Origin: QNBT01 sp964563335
Lineage (GTDB): Bacteria; Planctomycetota; Phycisphaerae; Sedimentisphaerales; Anaerohalosphaeraceae
Length of the DNA stretch: 55,978 nt
Assembly: GCA_964563335.1 (NCBI GenBank)
Contig: CAZLWL010000007.1
Span: 1 to 55,978 of the forward strand
Direction: 5' to 3'
Shown here: piece after piece, positions 42,258-50,885 of the stretch
Layout: the number at the start of each line of letters is the position of its first letter
Position numbering within the stretch: position 1 is the stretch's first letter
The notes under the pieces: generated by a model
Told to the model about the DNA's origin: nothing
The model's database searches: none
What the model saw: only the letters and a program-made list of their open reading frames with translations
Made by a program: the position numbers and the translations under genes

Positions 42258-42322
42258 TGTCAGAATCTCACGCGTGCGATGGATTGAGATTCTTTCCCGG
42301 CGCGCCGGGACTCAGAATGACA
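42258..42322. repeat. MITE-like palindromic repeat, TGTCATTC family, copy C
   Basis: The left end TGTCAGAATCTCA and right end CTCAGAATGACA bracket 65 bp. The right 37 bp are identical to 15189-15225. It sits in the 378-bp gap between the convergent waaA and rnc genes, and I see nothing else in that gap. Confidence 0.85.
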
Positions 42323-42496
42323 TTCATAAAGTTTTTTACAAAGCAGATAATAGGAAAATAACGTTGCACATCCCGCCGTGGGTATGGTTAAGCAACAGGC
42401 AACCTTGCCATGCACCAAAGAATCAGCATGACAAAGCTAAAGAGCCGGGAACTATAGAGGTGCGGCCTGGTTGGGATGGAGAGGACTTCCTGGTTT

Positions 42497-43195
42497 TTAA
42501 GCGTCTGGCGGCTTGACCTGACCTAATTCAACAAGGGCGTTGTACGCGGCCTTTTGCTCGGCGTCTTTCTTGGTCATACCCCAGGCACTTGGAAAATGAC
42601 GCTGGCCGATGACAACGGACGTCTCGAAACATTTATCGTGGTCGGGGCCCTTCTCATCGAGAAGTTCATAATCAGGGGTAAGGTTGAACTGGCGCTGGAC
42701 GTACTGCTGGAGAAAGGATTTGAAATTCTCCTGATGCTCGTCTGCATCGGCCTCTTCAATCAACGGCCCGAACATCTTCAAAACAAAGTCGCTAACAGCC
42801 GAAAAACCGCCGTCCAGATAAATTGCCGCAATAATCGCTTCAAGAGTACCTGCGGTAATGGAGCCGGCCATTGCCCTTGTCTTGGCCATCCCTTTGCCGA
42901 CCTGGATAAACTTTGTCAGGCCAAGGCGATTGGCAAGCTGGGCACACGTCTTGCGGGCGACAAGGCGGCTCTTTATTTTCGTAAGATCCCCCTCCAGGTA
43001 GTCGGGAAACCGCGCGAACAGCTTCCGGCAAATCACCATTGCGAGAATCGAATCACCCAGGAATTCCAGCCTCTCGTTGCTTGCAAGGCGGTTGTCCGCT
43101 TGCGATGAATGCGCAACAGACTCGCGCAATAGGGATGGGTTTGAGAAACGATAGTCAAGCAACCGCTCGAGCCGCCGCAGGGTCTTTTTGTCCAT
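42497..43195 (-). CDS. rnc: ribonuclease III
   Basis: This 232-residue protein has the RNase III signature NERLEFLGDS (40-49), second catalytic Glu/Asp block AGTLEAIIAAIYLDGG, and a C-terminal double-stranded RNA-binding domain (155-225; AWGMTKKDAEQKAAYNAL). It processes rRNA precursors and structured mRNAs. Length and motifs are complete. It stands 163 bp downstream of the STAS gene on the same strand. Confidence 0.95.
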   Translation of the reverse strand: MDKKTLRRLERLLDYRFSNPSLLRESVAHSSQADNRLASNERLEFLGDSILAMVICRKLFARFPDYLEGDLTKIKSRLVARKTCAQLANRLGLTKFIQVGKGMAKTRAMAGSITAGTLEAIIAAIYLDGGFSAVSDFVLKMFGPLIEEADADEHQENFKSFLQQYVQRQFNLTPDYELLDEKGPDHDKCFETSVVIGQRHFPSAWGMTKKDAEQKAAYNALVELGQVKPPDA

Positions 43196-43358
43196 TTGTC
43201 GAATCCCGTCATTGCAACACGGTCAAGCAGATTGCGAAAATCGCCGCCGCAGCGAGCTTCGAAATCGGCTTGCAATTCTCTTCTTAGGAATCAATTATAG
43301 GATAACGCGTGTGCCTTGTCAATGTTTTTTGCGGATTATTTGGAATTGCCGGGGTTGA

Positions 43359-43697
43359 TTAGCTGTCGACAAGCTGCAAACCCGCCAAGCCCATAAATTG
43401 GTCATCCACAAATTCGAAGATATTGTCCAGGCCCGTAACGGCAAATATCCCCCTTGTCCGGGGCCTGACCGATGACAGCACCAGCCGCTGGGCGCAATCC
43501 TGCAACGCCTTGCGCAGTTTCAGAAGCTTGGCGATGCTCGATGAGGTTACGATATCAACTTCCGCAAAGTCAACCACCACATCGCAACCGCCGTTTTCGG
43601 TAACCATCTCTATCGTCATTTGCAATTCCTCGCCCGTCTGTGGCTCTTTGGCCAGATTGACAAGGATTATGTTGTCAGACCAGTTTTGGACGCCCAT
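43359..43697 (-). CDS. STAS-domain protein, anti-sigma factor antagonist type
   Basis: This 112-residue single-domain STAS protein has the strand-helix block DVVVDFAEVDIVTSSSIAKLLKL, in which one of the three serines would be the phosphorylation site of SpoIIAA-like antagonists, and TGLDNIFEFVDD at the end. It should take part in partner switching with a Ser kinase anti-sigma factor, but neither kinase nor phosphatase gene is in the window. The STAS call is firm, and the pathway is open. Confidence 0.85.
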   Translation of the reverse strand: MGVQNWSDNIILVNLAKEPQTGEELQMTIEMVTENGGCDVVVDFAEVDIVTSSSIAKLLKLRKALQDCAQRLVLSSVRPRTRGIFAVTGLDNIFEFVDDQFMGLAGLQLVDS

Positions 43698-43847
43698 AAA
43701 TCTTACCCTTTATATGCGATCAAAGACACCATTGGTTTTATCGGCACGGTTTGCAGGCAAGTTAAGCAAAAACCAGCCCAAACAATCACACACTCCAAAT
43801 CCCGACATACCGCAAGGACTTTGTGGGATTCGCATTTTCGGGCCATA

Positions 43848-43866
43848 GCCCTGCTCCCGGCAGGGC
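43848..43866. terminator. small perfect hairpin in the STAS-protease divergent gap
   Basis: GCCCTGC-TCCCG-GCAGGGC gives a 7-bp stem. The 322-bp gap (43698-44019) between the divergent STAS and aspartic protease genes has no other visible structure and no credible gene. The hairpin has no T-run, so a terminator role is only a guess. Confidence 0.35.
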
Positions 43867-44019
43867 GTCCATAGGCAATCGGCAAAAGAACGCAAAATAT
43901 TCGCATAATCACCCGAAAATTCGGCGCCGCGCCATCCTGACCCCTGATTATCCTTGCTTTTTAAGTCTGCACACAATATAATAAATGAGTAATCAGATAT
44001 GATGCGGAAGAGGGGTTAT

Positions 44020-45969
44020 ATGAACTCACATAGTTTAGCGCAAATATGGCTTCTTTTAGTGGTCGCAGTCGCGGCTTCCTTGCCGGTTGCTGCCGGTGCC
44101 GACAAGAGCGGCTGGAAGCGAGAGGAGGTCGATTGGCGCATAACCGGCCGCGGTCGCGTAAAGGCAATCCATCGCCCGCCGGAAAAGCGGGCTGCCAAAT
44201 CAGCTGATGAACTCGCAAAAGCGGCGCCGGCCACCGGGCTTATCATCAATTCGCCCCCGGAAGCCGGCCATGTCCCATGGATAGCCGTTGTAACTACTGA
44301 TGCCAAAGGCGAGGAACTTGATTTCGCTGCCGCAGCCGAAAACACCATCACCGACACCCACACAGCCAATCCCCAGACCAACTATGCCGTCGGCATTTTT
44401 GACACCGGCGCCAGCGCACACATAATCGGATACGCCGCCGCTACCGACCTGGGCCTGTTTAATCCTTACCCCGCTGACCCTACCCACACCTTCGTCACCG
44501 ATAACATTATCGAGATCACCGGCGTAACCGGCTCAACCTATGCCTCGGTTAGCTATCCGCTCGGTCTCTTCGTCACCGGCTTAAGCGCCATTGGACCGGA
44601 CGGCCTGCTCGACACCTCCGAAATGGTAGGCCAAAGTAATGTTTCAATACTCGTCGGTCAGGACTTCGTACCACCCGCGCCGGACCTGCCGACCGCCATC
44701 GGCTCTCCGCTGTCGGTTAATTTCACCGCAGTATTTCGCAATGACCAAATGATAACCGTCTCTCACAACAGCGAAGAGTTCACAGGTCCAAGCATAGGCA
44801 TTTACGACGACCCCTGCGATCCACGCATCCCAAGCTACCCCAACACAATACCTTTGGAACTGCGACCGCTCGGCAGTTTCTCCATCCAGTATATACCCGA
44901 TTTCGGCTTTTATGACCTTACTGGAGATATATTCGACTGGGACTTCACTTTCGATACCCCCGGCAGCCCATCGGTAATTATGGGGAATCTCGCCCAAAGC
45001 ATTTTCTTCGTTCACGGTGTGGACCTCACCGAGGGAACAAAGTCCGCCTCCGACAAGGACCGATTCATGTTCGATACCGGTGCACAGGTCTCCGTTCTCG
45101 GCAAAAGAATCGGCGCCCGCCTGGGCCTCGACCCCGCCAATCCTGATAAGTGGGTCGAGATAGAGGGAGTCACTGGCGAGGTTTCCCTGGAGCCTCTCTT
45201 TCACATTGATTCGCTCCAAATCCCCGCCTTAGGCGAATGGCTTACCTTCACAAACGTACCAATGATCCTTCTGGATATTGCCTCCCCCGAAGGCGGCACA
45301 TTAGACGGTATAATCGGCATGAACCTCTTCATAAATCTAAACTTTGTCTTTCGCGGCGGCGGCATGTTCCTGCAGGATGACCCCGCCATAGACTTTGAGT
45401 TCATACCCGGCCTGTCGGCCGAATCGTCTATAGACGAGACATGGATGTATCAGAACGTGCTCGGCTCAGCCAACTCTAAACTGACCGCAACTGTTGCTGT
45501 CACCGACGACCCGTTGGGCAATAGCGGCTATAATTACAACTGGCAATTTCTGCTTCCCCCTGATGTGAGCCTTGCGCCCGTAATCACTGCCGGTGGTGGG
45601 ACCGCCGATACCTCCTGGACCTTCGCAGCACCAAGTTGCAACGAGCCTAATGGCCTGTCCGACTCAGGCCAGCCGTTCACCGTCAAAGTTACCATTACCG
45701 GCGATGACCACGGCAATACATGCACTACCGAGACCCAGTTTGGAATAGCCCTCTTAGGCGATGTTAACAACGATACCGTCGTAAACGTCGCAGACAGGAG
45801 CATCGTAAACGCCTTCTGGCGGACCGGCGCCGCCGGAAGTTTCACTTTACGAGACTGCGATATCAATAGCGACAGTGCCGTCAACGTCGCCGACCGCAGC
45901 ATCGCAAACGCCGTATGGCGAGGCACACTCGGGTCAAACTCCGTCACCACCCCATGTCCCTTAAGATAG
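44020..45969 (+). CDS. exported two-lobed aspartic protease-like protein with C-terminal dockerin
   Basis: The product is 649 residues from ATG 44020, which has AGGGG close upstream and opens a clean signal peptide (QIWLLLVVAVAASLPVAAGA). ATG 43999 is the longer option. Two Asp-Thr-Gly-Ala motifs appear: GIFDTGAS (D128) and FMFDTGAQ (D352). Each is followed by a hydrophobic-hydrophobic-Gly block (SILVGQDF and GIIGMNLF). This is the two-lobe plan of pepsin-like enzymes, with both active-site Asp present. A beta domain (485-575) follows and then two dockerin calcium loops, DVNNDTVVNVAD and DINSDSAVNVAD. It probably acts outside the cell, possibly anchored to a cohesin partner. Confidence 0.8.
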   Translation: MNSHSLAQIWLLLVVAVAASLPVAAGADKSGWKREEVDWRITGRGRVKAIHRPPEKRAAKSADELAKAAPATGLIINSPPEAGHVPWIAVVTTDAKGEELDFAAAAENTITDTHTANPQTNYAVGIFDTGASAHIIGYAAATDLGLFNPYPADPTHTFVTDNIIEITGVTGSTYASVSYPLGLFVTGLSAIGPDGLLDTSEMVGQSNVSILVGQDFVPPAPDLPTAIGSPLSVNFTAVFRNDQMITVSHNSEEFTGPSIGIYDDPCDPRIPSYPNTIPLELRPLGSFSIQYIPDFGFYDLTGDIFDWDFTFDTPGSPSVIMGNLAQSIFFVHGVDLTEGTKSASDKDRFMFDTGAQVSVLGKRIGARLGLDPANPDKWVEIEGVTGEVSLEPLFHIDSLQIPALGEWLTFTNVPMILLDIASPEGGTLDGIIGMNLFINLNFVFRGGGMFLQDDPAIDFEFIPGLSAESSIDETWMYQNVLGSANSKLTATVAVTDDPLGNSGYNYNWQFLLPPDVSLAPVITAGGGTADTSWTFAAPSCNEPNGLSDSGQPFTVKVTITGDDHGNTCTTETQFGIALLGDVNNDTVVNVADRSIVNAFWRTGAAGSFTLRDCDINSDSAVNVADRSIANAVWRGTLGSNSVTTPCPLR

Positions 45970-46097
45970 ACCTTGCACAGTAAAACACCGGCCGCCGGCC
46001 ACCCCCGATACTTGCATTTTCAAGACAAATCTTGTATATTTATGCCAATCGCTAATTTTAGTTCAAAAACAATCAAGCAAATACAAAGGATACAGTT

Positions 46098-46325
46098 ATG
46101 AACAAACTCATGGCTTTAACAGTTGCCGTCGGCATTGTGACGGCCCTGGCGCTGGCGGACGTTTATGCAGGTTCGAGCAGTGATTATTGGCCGATGTGGC
46201 GCGGCCCCAGCGCGACGGGCGCCGCCCAAAAAGGCAATCCGCCCCTGACATGGAGCGAGACCGAGAACATTAAATGGAAGGTCAAGCTGCCCGGCCAAGG
46301 CAGTTCAAGTCCCAATAGTAAATAG
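46098..46325 (+). pseudogene. truncated PQQ-type beta-propeller protein, N-terminus only
   Basis: The 75 codons give a signal peptide (LTVAVGIVTALALADVYA) and the opening of the planctomycete PQQ/BamB-like propeller family: WPMWRGPSATGAAQKGNPPLTW, SETENIKWKVKLPGQGSSSP. A full protein is about 400 residues. The similarity breaks after SSSP, where an AT-rich AATAGTAAATAGTCAATTG string begins, close to one at 55908-55926. The rest of the gene is missing. Confidence 0.75.
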
Positions 46326-46440
46326 TCAATTGAAAATAGAAAATTGCAAAGGTGCTCGCATTGTAAGCGGTCTTTTACTTTGACCAAACAGCGGTTTCAA
46401 AAACCGCGCAGGTGAAGCCAAAAACTGTGTAAATCTGTGA

Positions 46441-46475
46441 AACTTGTCCCGCCATAGTTTTAACGACGGCGGATC
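46441..46475. repeat. 35-bp repeat, left arm of inverted pair flanking the TPR gene
   Basis: This 35-bp sequence (opening AACTTGTCCCGCCATAG) is perfectly complementary to 48302-48336. The pair brackets the TPR gene at 46553-48061. The gap 46326-46552 is otherwise filled with repeat-type sequence. Confidence 0.9.
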
Positions 46476-46493
46476 AGTGGCTAAAAAAAATCA

Positions 46494-46539
46494 GCGTTAA
46501 TCAGCGTCTAAGAAACTTTGTGCCTGAATGCACCTCTGC
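46494..46539. repeat. 46-bp repeat, one arm of a long-range inverted pair
   Basis: Perfectly complementary to 54689-54734, 8.1 kb away. The block reads GCAGAGGTGCATTCAGGCAC at the 54689 copy. It is close to the 3' end of the TPR gene here and to the 3' end of parA there. Confidence 0.9.
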
Positions 46540-46552
46540 GGTCTTTGCGACC

Positions 46553-48061
46553 TCAGCGGTGAGAAATATAGGTTAAAAGGTACCTGAGTCGGCACTTGAG
46601 GCGAGCGTAAAGCAGGTGCAGGTTCTGGATGAGTCGGCTGGAGCGGAGGTTGAAGGTGAAATTCCGGCCGGCGGCAGCAAACTTGATCCTGCGAGCAAGG
46701 CGGACGATGTCCGGGTCGTCGCCGGATAAAGTGCAGGCTGTTGATATTGCTTCAGCGGCAGCGGTTAATCGGCCGGTCTTATAGTATATGAATGCAATGT
46801 CGGCCAAGAGGAGCGGGTCCTGGCCCTCGAGCTTGACGGCGTGGATGAGGAACTGCAGCGCCCTTTCGAATTCGCCTCGTTTGGCAAGTGCTACACCGAG
46901 TCGGCCAAAGGCCTCGGAATTCGTGCGGTCGAGGTCCACGACCTTCAGCAGGCAATTGCTGGCGTAATCCAACTGGTCCAATTGCAGGAACATTGAGCCT
47001 ATCGACAGGAGGACTTCGGGGTCGTCGCAGTCAAGGTTGCATTCATCGCGGAGGTGTTGGCAGGCGAGGTCCCGGTCATCGGCGGCAAGAGCGAGTTGTG
47101 CGAGTCGGTATCGCGGGCCGGCCAGATGGCTTTTTCTTTTTAAGGCCTCGTTATAAAGCCGCCTCGCCTCGGACTCCTGGTGGCGGTGCAAAGCGATCTC
47201 AGCTAAGTAGAACCGGGCAGCGGCAAAATCGGGGTCGAGTTCGAGGATTCTGTTGAACTTTTCTTTAGCTGCGTCAATATCGCCGCGTTGGAGAAGGAAC
47301 ATGCCGAAGTCAAGGATTACACCGACGTCGCCGGGGCAGGTGCGGAGTTCTTCAAGGAAGTGGTCTTTTGCAAGGCGCCAGTTGCCGGCCGCCCAGTAGG
47401 CCTGTGCAAGGCGGTAGTTGATCTGCGGGTGGGTCGGCTCTAACCGGCTGGTTCTGTGCCAGCACCATATTGCCCTTTTGTATTGGCCCCGGCTGAAAAG
47501 GGAATTGCCGATGTTGTAAAAGCAGATGGCACAATCGGGGTTTATCTGCTGAGCTAAATAAAACATGTGCTCCGCCTTTTCGTGCTGGTCCATTTCGGCG
47601 TATGTGATTATGCGGTTGCAGTAGCACGGCTCGAAGGTCGGGTCGAGCTGCTGGATGTATTCGAATGTGGAAACGGCGAGGTCGTATTGACCGATGCGGG
47701 TGTAATCGACGGCGAGGCAGTTGAGTATCTCGGGGTCGTCGCCTTTAAGTAGCAGCGCCTGTTCGAATGCTTCTATGGCCTCTTCGAATCGCTCCAATGT
47801 GTCAAGGGTCAGGCCTTTGTTGAAGTACCAGGCGCTGTTTGTGGGATTTATTTCGATGGCCTCGCCCAATTGGTCAAGGGCAAGATTCAACTGGCCGTTT
47901 TCGTACATCTCAAAGGCCATAAACGCCTTTTCTTCAGCCTCATCCCACCCTCCGTAGTTTCCGGTTTCAAATGTTTCAAACATGGCCAGTGCCCTTATAT
48001 TTATCTGCGGCTTACGCTGCCGGGGTGCTTTATCCGGCGCAAATGCACAGTCTGTTTTCAT
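46553..48061 (-). CDS. tetratricopeptide-repeat protein
   Basis: This 502-residue protein is made of about eleven tandem TPR units between residues 45 and 440, for example AWYFNKGLTLDTLERFEEAI and SEAFGRLGVALAKRGEFERA. There is no signal peptide and no enzyme motif; the C-terminal 60 residues are basic. A cytoplasmic scaffold is likely. The Met at 47980 (MFETFETGNYGG) has AAGGG upstream and may be the true start, since the first 27 residues look untypical. The gene is bracketed by a 35-bp perfect inverted repeat and its last codons lie a few bases from the 46-bp repeat. Confidence 0.85.
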   Translation of the reverse strand: MKTDCAFAPDKAPRQRKPQINIRALAMFETFETGNYGGWDEAEEKAFMAFEMYENGQLNLALDQLGEAIEINPTNSAWYFNKGLTLDTLERFEEAIEAFEQALLLKGDDPEILNCLAVDYTRIGQYDLAVSTFEYIQQLDPTFEPCYCNRIITYAEMDQHEKAEHMFYLAQQINPDCAICFYNIGNSLFSRGQYKRAIWCWHRTSRLEPTHPQINYRLAQAYWAAGNWRLAKDHFLEELRTCPGDVGVILDFGMFLLQRGDIDAAKEKFNRILELDPDFAAARFYLAEIALHRHQESEARRLYNEALKRKSHLAGPRYRLAQLALAADDRDLACQHLRDECNLDCDDPEVLLSIGSMFLQLDQLDYASNCLLKVVDLDRTNSEAFGRLGVALAKRGEFERALQFLIHAVKLEGQDPLLLADIAFIYYKTGRLTAAAEAISTACTLSGDDPDIVRLARRIKFAAAGRNFTFNLRSSRLIQNLHLLYARLKCRLRYLLTYISHR

Positions 48062-48301
48062 GTCGGCATTAGAACGTGGGTGCTTAGGCTGTTTTAGTGG
48101 GCGGTGAGTTTTTATTGGCGGGCGAAGATTTTGCCGGTAGCGGCTGGTGTAAGCCTTTATAATCGCAAAGGTTAGGCTGAATGGCCGAGGTGAGGTTCTG
48201 CCGGCGCAGCGGTTTTTCTGGAAGTTGTGCGGGCCAGGTCTTATAATGTCGGCGGGCCGAGAGCGGCTCTTATTGAATTTTGCGGGATAATTGTAACCCC
48301 G

Positions 48302-48336
48302 GATCCGCCGTCGTTAAAACTATGGCGGGACAAGTT
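48302..48336. repeat. 35-bp repeat, right arm of inverted pair flanking the TPR gene
   Basis: Exact reverse complement of 46441-46475. It lies in the 551-bp gap 48062-48612, which has no credible gene and holds further low-grade repeat sequence, including TTATTGAATTTTGCG at 48270 (also at 40448) and CACGGATTAACAC at about 48376 (also near 54632). Confidence 0.9.
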
Positions 48337-48612
48337 TGGCGGATGAATAGAAAGCTTTGCTTAACCACAGATGACACGGATTAACACGAATTTAAAAAGC
48401 CACAGAGGACAGATGAGAAAGCAAAACTTAAGCACTAATCTCTAAATCCGAAACAAATTCGAGTCCCAAATATTCAAATGATCGAAACGGGCGGGATGCT
48501 GTTTTTTGGCCAAAAATGAGGATAAATCAGCCGCGGCGAGCCGCCGGCTCGACGGGTAGGTGACTGTCCCAGTTCCTTTTAAGTTTGCTCGTATTTATAC
48601 CTAACTTATTAT

Positions 48613-48924
48613 CTACTTCCTTAATACTGCTTCACAGTGTGGGCACTTTTTGTCAAAAGGTATTGGTGCCATGGCACAATTACGATAGCCGTAAACTTTT
48701 GTGTTCCAACAGATATAACAGCCACAAGCAGGACACCTAAGGATAAATGAAATTATTATGGTTGTAACAAGTGCGCATACAAATAAAATGCAGAACATAG
48801 TTTTGTTTCCTAACACCGCAAAAATTATACCAATGCTGCCTAAAGCCAATGCAACCAAGGTAATGATAGCCTGTCGCTTCCAGAGGGGGGCATAAATATT
48901 AGAATAATCCTTCGCGTCATTCAT
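48613..48924 (-). CDS. small membrane protein with C-terminal zinc ribbon
   Basis: The product is 103 residues from the Met at 48924, chosen for AAGGAG 7 bases upstream; the frame opens nine codons earlier without one. Two hydrophobic helices (IITLVALALGSIGIIFAVLG and MFCILFVCALVTTIIISFIL) are followed by CPACGCYICWN and CPHC, a four-cysteine zinc ribbon facing the cytoplasm or periplasm. I do not recognise the family. It stands alone among repeats. Confidence 0.7.
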   Translation of the reverse strand: MNDAKDYSNIYAPLWKRQAIITLVALALGSIGIIFAVLGNKTMFCILFVCALVTTIIISFILRCPACGCYICWNTKVYGYRNCAMAPIPFDKKCPHCEAVLRK

Positions 48925-48983
48925 TGCGTGCTCCTTTTTGTTTACTCCCAAATTTAGATATATAATAGTCTATCTTTATTCTT

Positions 48984-49256
48984 CTAACTATTGTTTATAT
49001 GGTTTCCAGATAAGAACCCACAAGTACCCGATTGTCGGCATAACACCCCGACACTTGCATTTTTCAAACCGTCTCTGCTGGGCTCACCACTCCTTGAGGC
49101 CCCCAGTTCAACCAGCAGGTCCCTGAGCATTGCAGGGTTGACCTTACGGCGAGACTCCAACTCTTCAAGGCTTTGTCGCAATTCTTCATCGGTGCACAGG
49201 CCCTGCTCTACTGCCATTCCGCCGAATATTGTATCGTAATTTGTTTCGTTTACCAT
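48984..49256 (-). pseudogene. N-terminal fragment of a larger protein, possibly a kinase-associated leader
   Basis: The first about 50 residues (FGGMAVEQGLCTDEELRQSL, EELESRRKVNPAMLRDLLVE) resemble the helical N-terminus that planctomycete regulatory proteins, including Ser/Thr kinases, often carry. After LVELGAS the frame runs into unrelated sequence and a CCCCGACACTTGCATTTT block also found (one mismatch) at 46007. A truncated gene is likely, but a short real protein cannot be ruled out. Confidence 0.45.
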
Positions 49257-49443
49257 GAATCCTCAGCGACACCAGTATGAAGACTGTTCATGACTGATTA
49301 TCGACTCAAATAAGGGCCTTGTTAAAGAAAATTTGCCGTATCTTGTTAGAAAGATGTCGGCTGTCCAAAGTAGGGTCAACGCCCTGGGCCTCTGAGTTTA
49401 GGGGTTTTCTGTAAAACAACTGCTGTCGCCATTGCAAACCAAC

Positions 49444-49657
49444 TTAGTACTACAGCGCCGCTTAGCAGCAAAAAATATGGCTTTAGCCTTAAAATTCGAA
49501 GCACGAAATCCGAAATTCTAAATCCCGATATATCGGGATACAAAATCCGAATTTTCAAGACAAAAATGCGAAATCCTGTTCACTGTTGTCTTATTTCGTG
49601 CTTCGGATTTTAACAGAAAATAAGGTTTTACAGAGCTAAGTGGCGCTGTAGTATTAA
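49444..49657. repeat. large nested palindromic element, about 214 bp
   Basis: Outer arms of 23 bp (49444-49466 and 49635-49657) match as inverted repeats at 21 positions. A second pair inside, TAAAATTCGAAGCACGAAAT (49489-49508) against its complement near 49591-49610, differs at one base. A CCCGATATATCGGG palindrome lies between. The 519-bp gap 49257-49775 has no credible gene. It looks like a non-autonomous mobile element. Confidence 0.75.
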
Positions 49658-49775
49658 ATATGCTTGTCTTTCGTAGCCGGTTTCTTCGTAGCCCCTGTCC
49701 TCCGTCTTGTCCGTCGAAGCTTTAGCGAAGATGGAAGCTTCATGCGAAGGAGGGTGGCGAAGGAGGAATTTGTGT

Positions 49776-50441
49776 CTAAGCAAATGAATCTATCTTTCCT
49801 TTACAAATCCTTTCCGTTACTTCGTGCAGTTTTTGGACGCAGGGGGCTAATTGTTTCAACTGTTCTTTTGTTATTTTGTAACTGTGGTCATATCTTGCAC
49901 CGATATAAGCGTAGTCTAACAATTCGAAGAGTTCCTTTTCCTCGTCGGTTTCTCTTGGGAGTATGCCTTTTAACTCGGGGCAGTAATCGGCAGCCAAGTC
50001 GCCTAATATGTCGAGATGATGCTCCTGGGGATACTCGCCGCCAAAAACCAAAAGGACTGTCTTGTATGAATGTTCGGTGGCCTGGTGGAGTTCAAAGGCA
50101 GCATTCTTGTATTTGGTGATTGAGATGCCCTGTTCATACATCTGATAGAAGTCTTTTGCTCTATGGAACGTTTCGTCGAATCGTACCTGAGCGATGTCTT
50201 TTTGTTCGGCTGGGTCGAGTTCTTTCTTTTCGTCAAGTTCGAACCTGCCGCTGTCATATATTAGGATGCCATCATTTACAATCTCGGTGAAGAAGTACTG
50301 GCCTTGTTCCAGTTTGAAATTGACGAAATCGATATCGCGGGCGATTATTCGAACGTGGGTACTCAAATCACTTTGGGCTAATTTTTTATTTGACTTTGTT
50401 CCAAAGGCTGATGTCGCGGGCGGTATACTCATGTTCGACAA
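49776..50441 (-). CDS. HEPN-domain part of a split MNT-HEPN gene
   Basis: The frame gives the middle and C-terminal part of the fused nucleotidyltransferase-HEPN family: a linker region (HVRIIARDIDFVNFKLEQGQ, FFTEIVNDGILIYDSG) then the HEPN core AAFELHQATEHSYKTVLLVF and LDYAYIGARYD. The first 15 or so codons are out-of-frame sequence; real homology begins at about KKLAQSDLST. The NTase domain is in the gene just upstream, in another frame, overlapping by 56 bp. With a single base shift near 50396 the two would be one protein of about 290 residues. Confidence 0.75.
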   Translation of the reverse strand: MSNMSIPPATSAFGTKSNKKLAQSDLSTHVRIIARDIDFVNFKLEQGQYFFTEIVNDGILIYDSGRFELDEKKELDPAEQKDIAQVRFDETFHRAKDFYQMYEQGISITKYKNAAFELHQATEHSYKTVLLVFGGEYPQEHHLDILGDLAADYCPELKGILPRETDEEKELFELLDYAYIGARYDHSYKITKEQLKQLAPCVQKLHEVTERICKGKIDSFA

Positions 50442-50655
50442 GAACTAAGATGTCGTAATCGCTTCTTTTATGGATAATCAGCCGGCCCCTGCCCTGCTCA
50501 TGCGGGCCGTCTTTCCAGTCGCCTCTCGCATAGCTGCCGAACAGAATCACCATTTGTACGTCTTCGCAAAGTGAGCGGATTTTCATGGCGACCCATTCCA
50601 CCTCATCCTGCTTTAGTTGCGGCAAATGTGCTAAAGTTTTCTTCATGCCGCCCAT
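50386..50655 (-). CDS. nucleotidyltransferase (MNT) part of a split MNT-HEPN gene
   Basis: The 89-residue frame has the pol-beta NTase signature ILFGSYARGDW...SDYDILVLV, with G-S and D-x-D. It ends at a TAA right after SLWNKVK, where the intact family continues into the HEPN part. The continuation is found in the +1 frame. AAA-TAA-AAA at the break is a run on which either a mutation or a ribosomal slip could happen. ATG 50646 is an alternative start. Read as a broken gene unless the frameshift is programmed. Confidence 0.75.
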   Translation of the reverse strand: MGGMKKTLAHLPQLKQDEVEWVAMKIRSLCEDVQMVILFGSYARGDWKDGPHEQGRGRLIIHKRSDYDILVLVEHEYTARDISLWNKVK

Positions 50656-50760
50656 TATGCCCGATTGCGCCGATAGAGTAAAGGAGAAAAGTACTCATAA
50701 TCGTACCTTTAGGGCCGATGACTGGCAGAGGTTCTCGTATCGAAATCCCTGTTCCATGAG

Positions 50761-50792
50761 ATCCTTGACAGTTCAAAGTGATTTCTGTAGAA
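50761..50792. repeat. 32-bp direct repeat, copy 1
   Basis: Matches 52047-52078 at 29 of 32 positions (both begin ATCCTTGA). The second copy lies at the left of a gutted transposase, so this may be an insertion-sequence end. The two copies bracket the prepilin-like gene. The gap 50656-51009 holds this, a GGCGCGCC-containing fragment of the palindromic repeat family (about 50808-50822) and the hairpin below. Confidence 0.75.
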
Positions 50793-50885
50793 TGATCCAG
50801 ATTGTACCCCGGCGCGCCGGGACAGGCTGGAGAAATTATGTTTTTTAAGCGTTTACCCCATTAGAGGCTCATTGTATTTGCGCCA

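Noticed and set aside
43703..43976. Minus-strand frames of 69 and 88 codons between the STAS and protease genes
   Set aside because: They overlap each other in different frames, cross a hairpin and show no protein-like pattern.
49376..49558. 60-codon minus-strand frame with a hydrophobic stretch
   Set aside because: Much of it is the palindromic element at 49444-49657; the hydrophobic stretch is likely chance.
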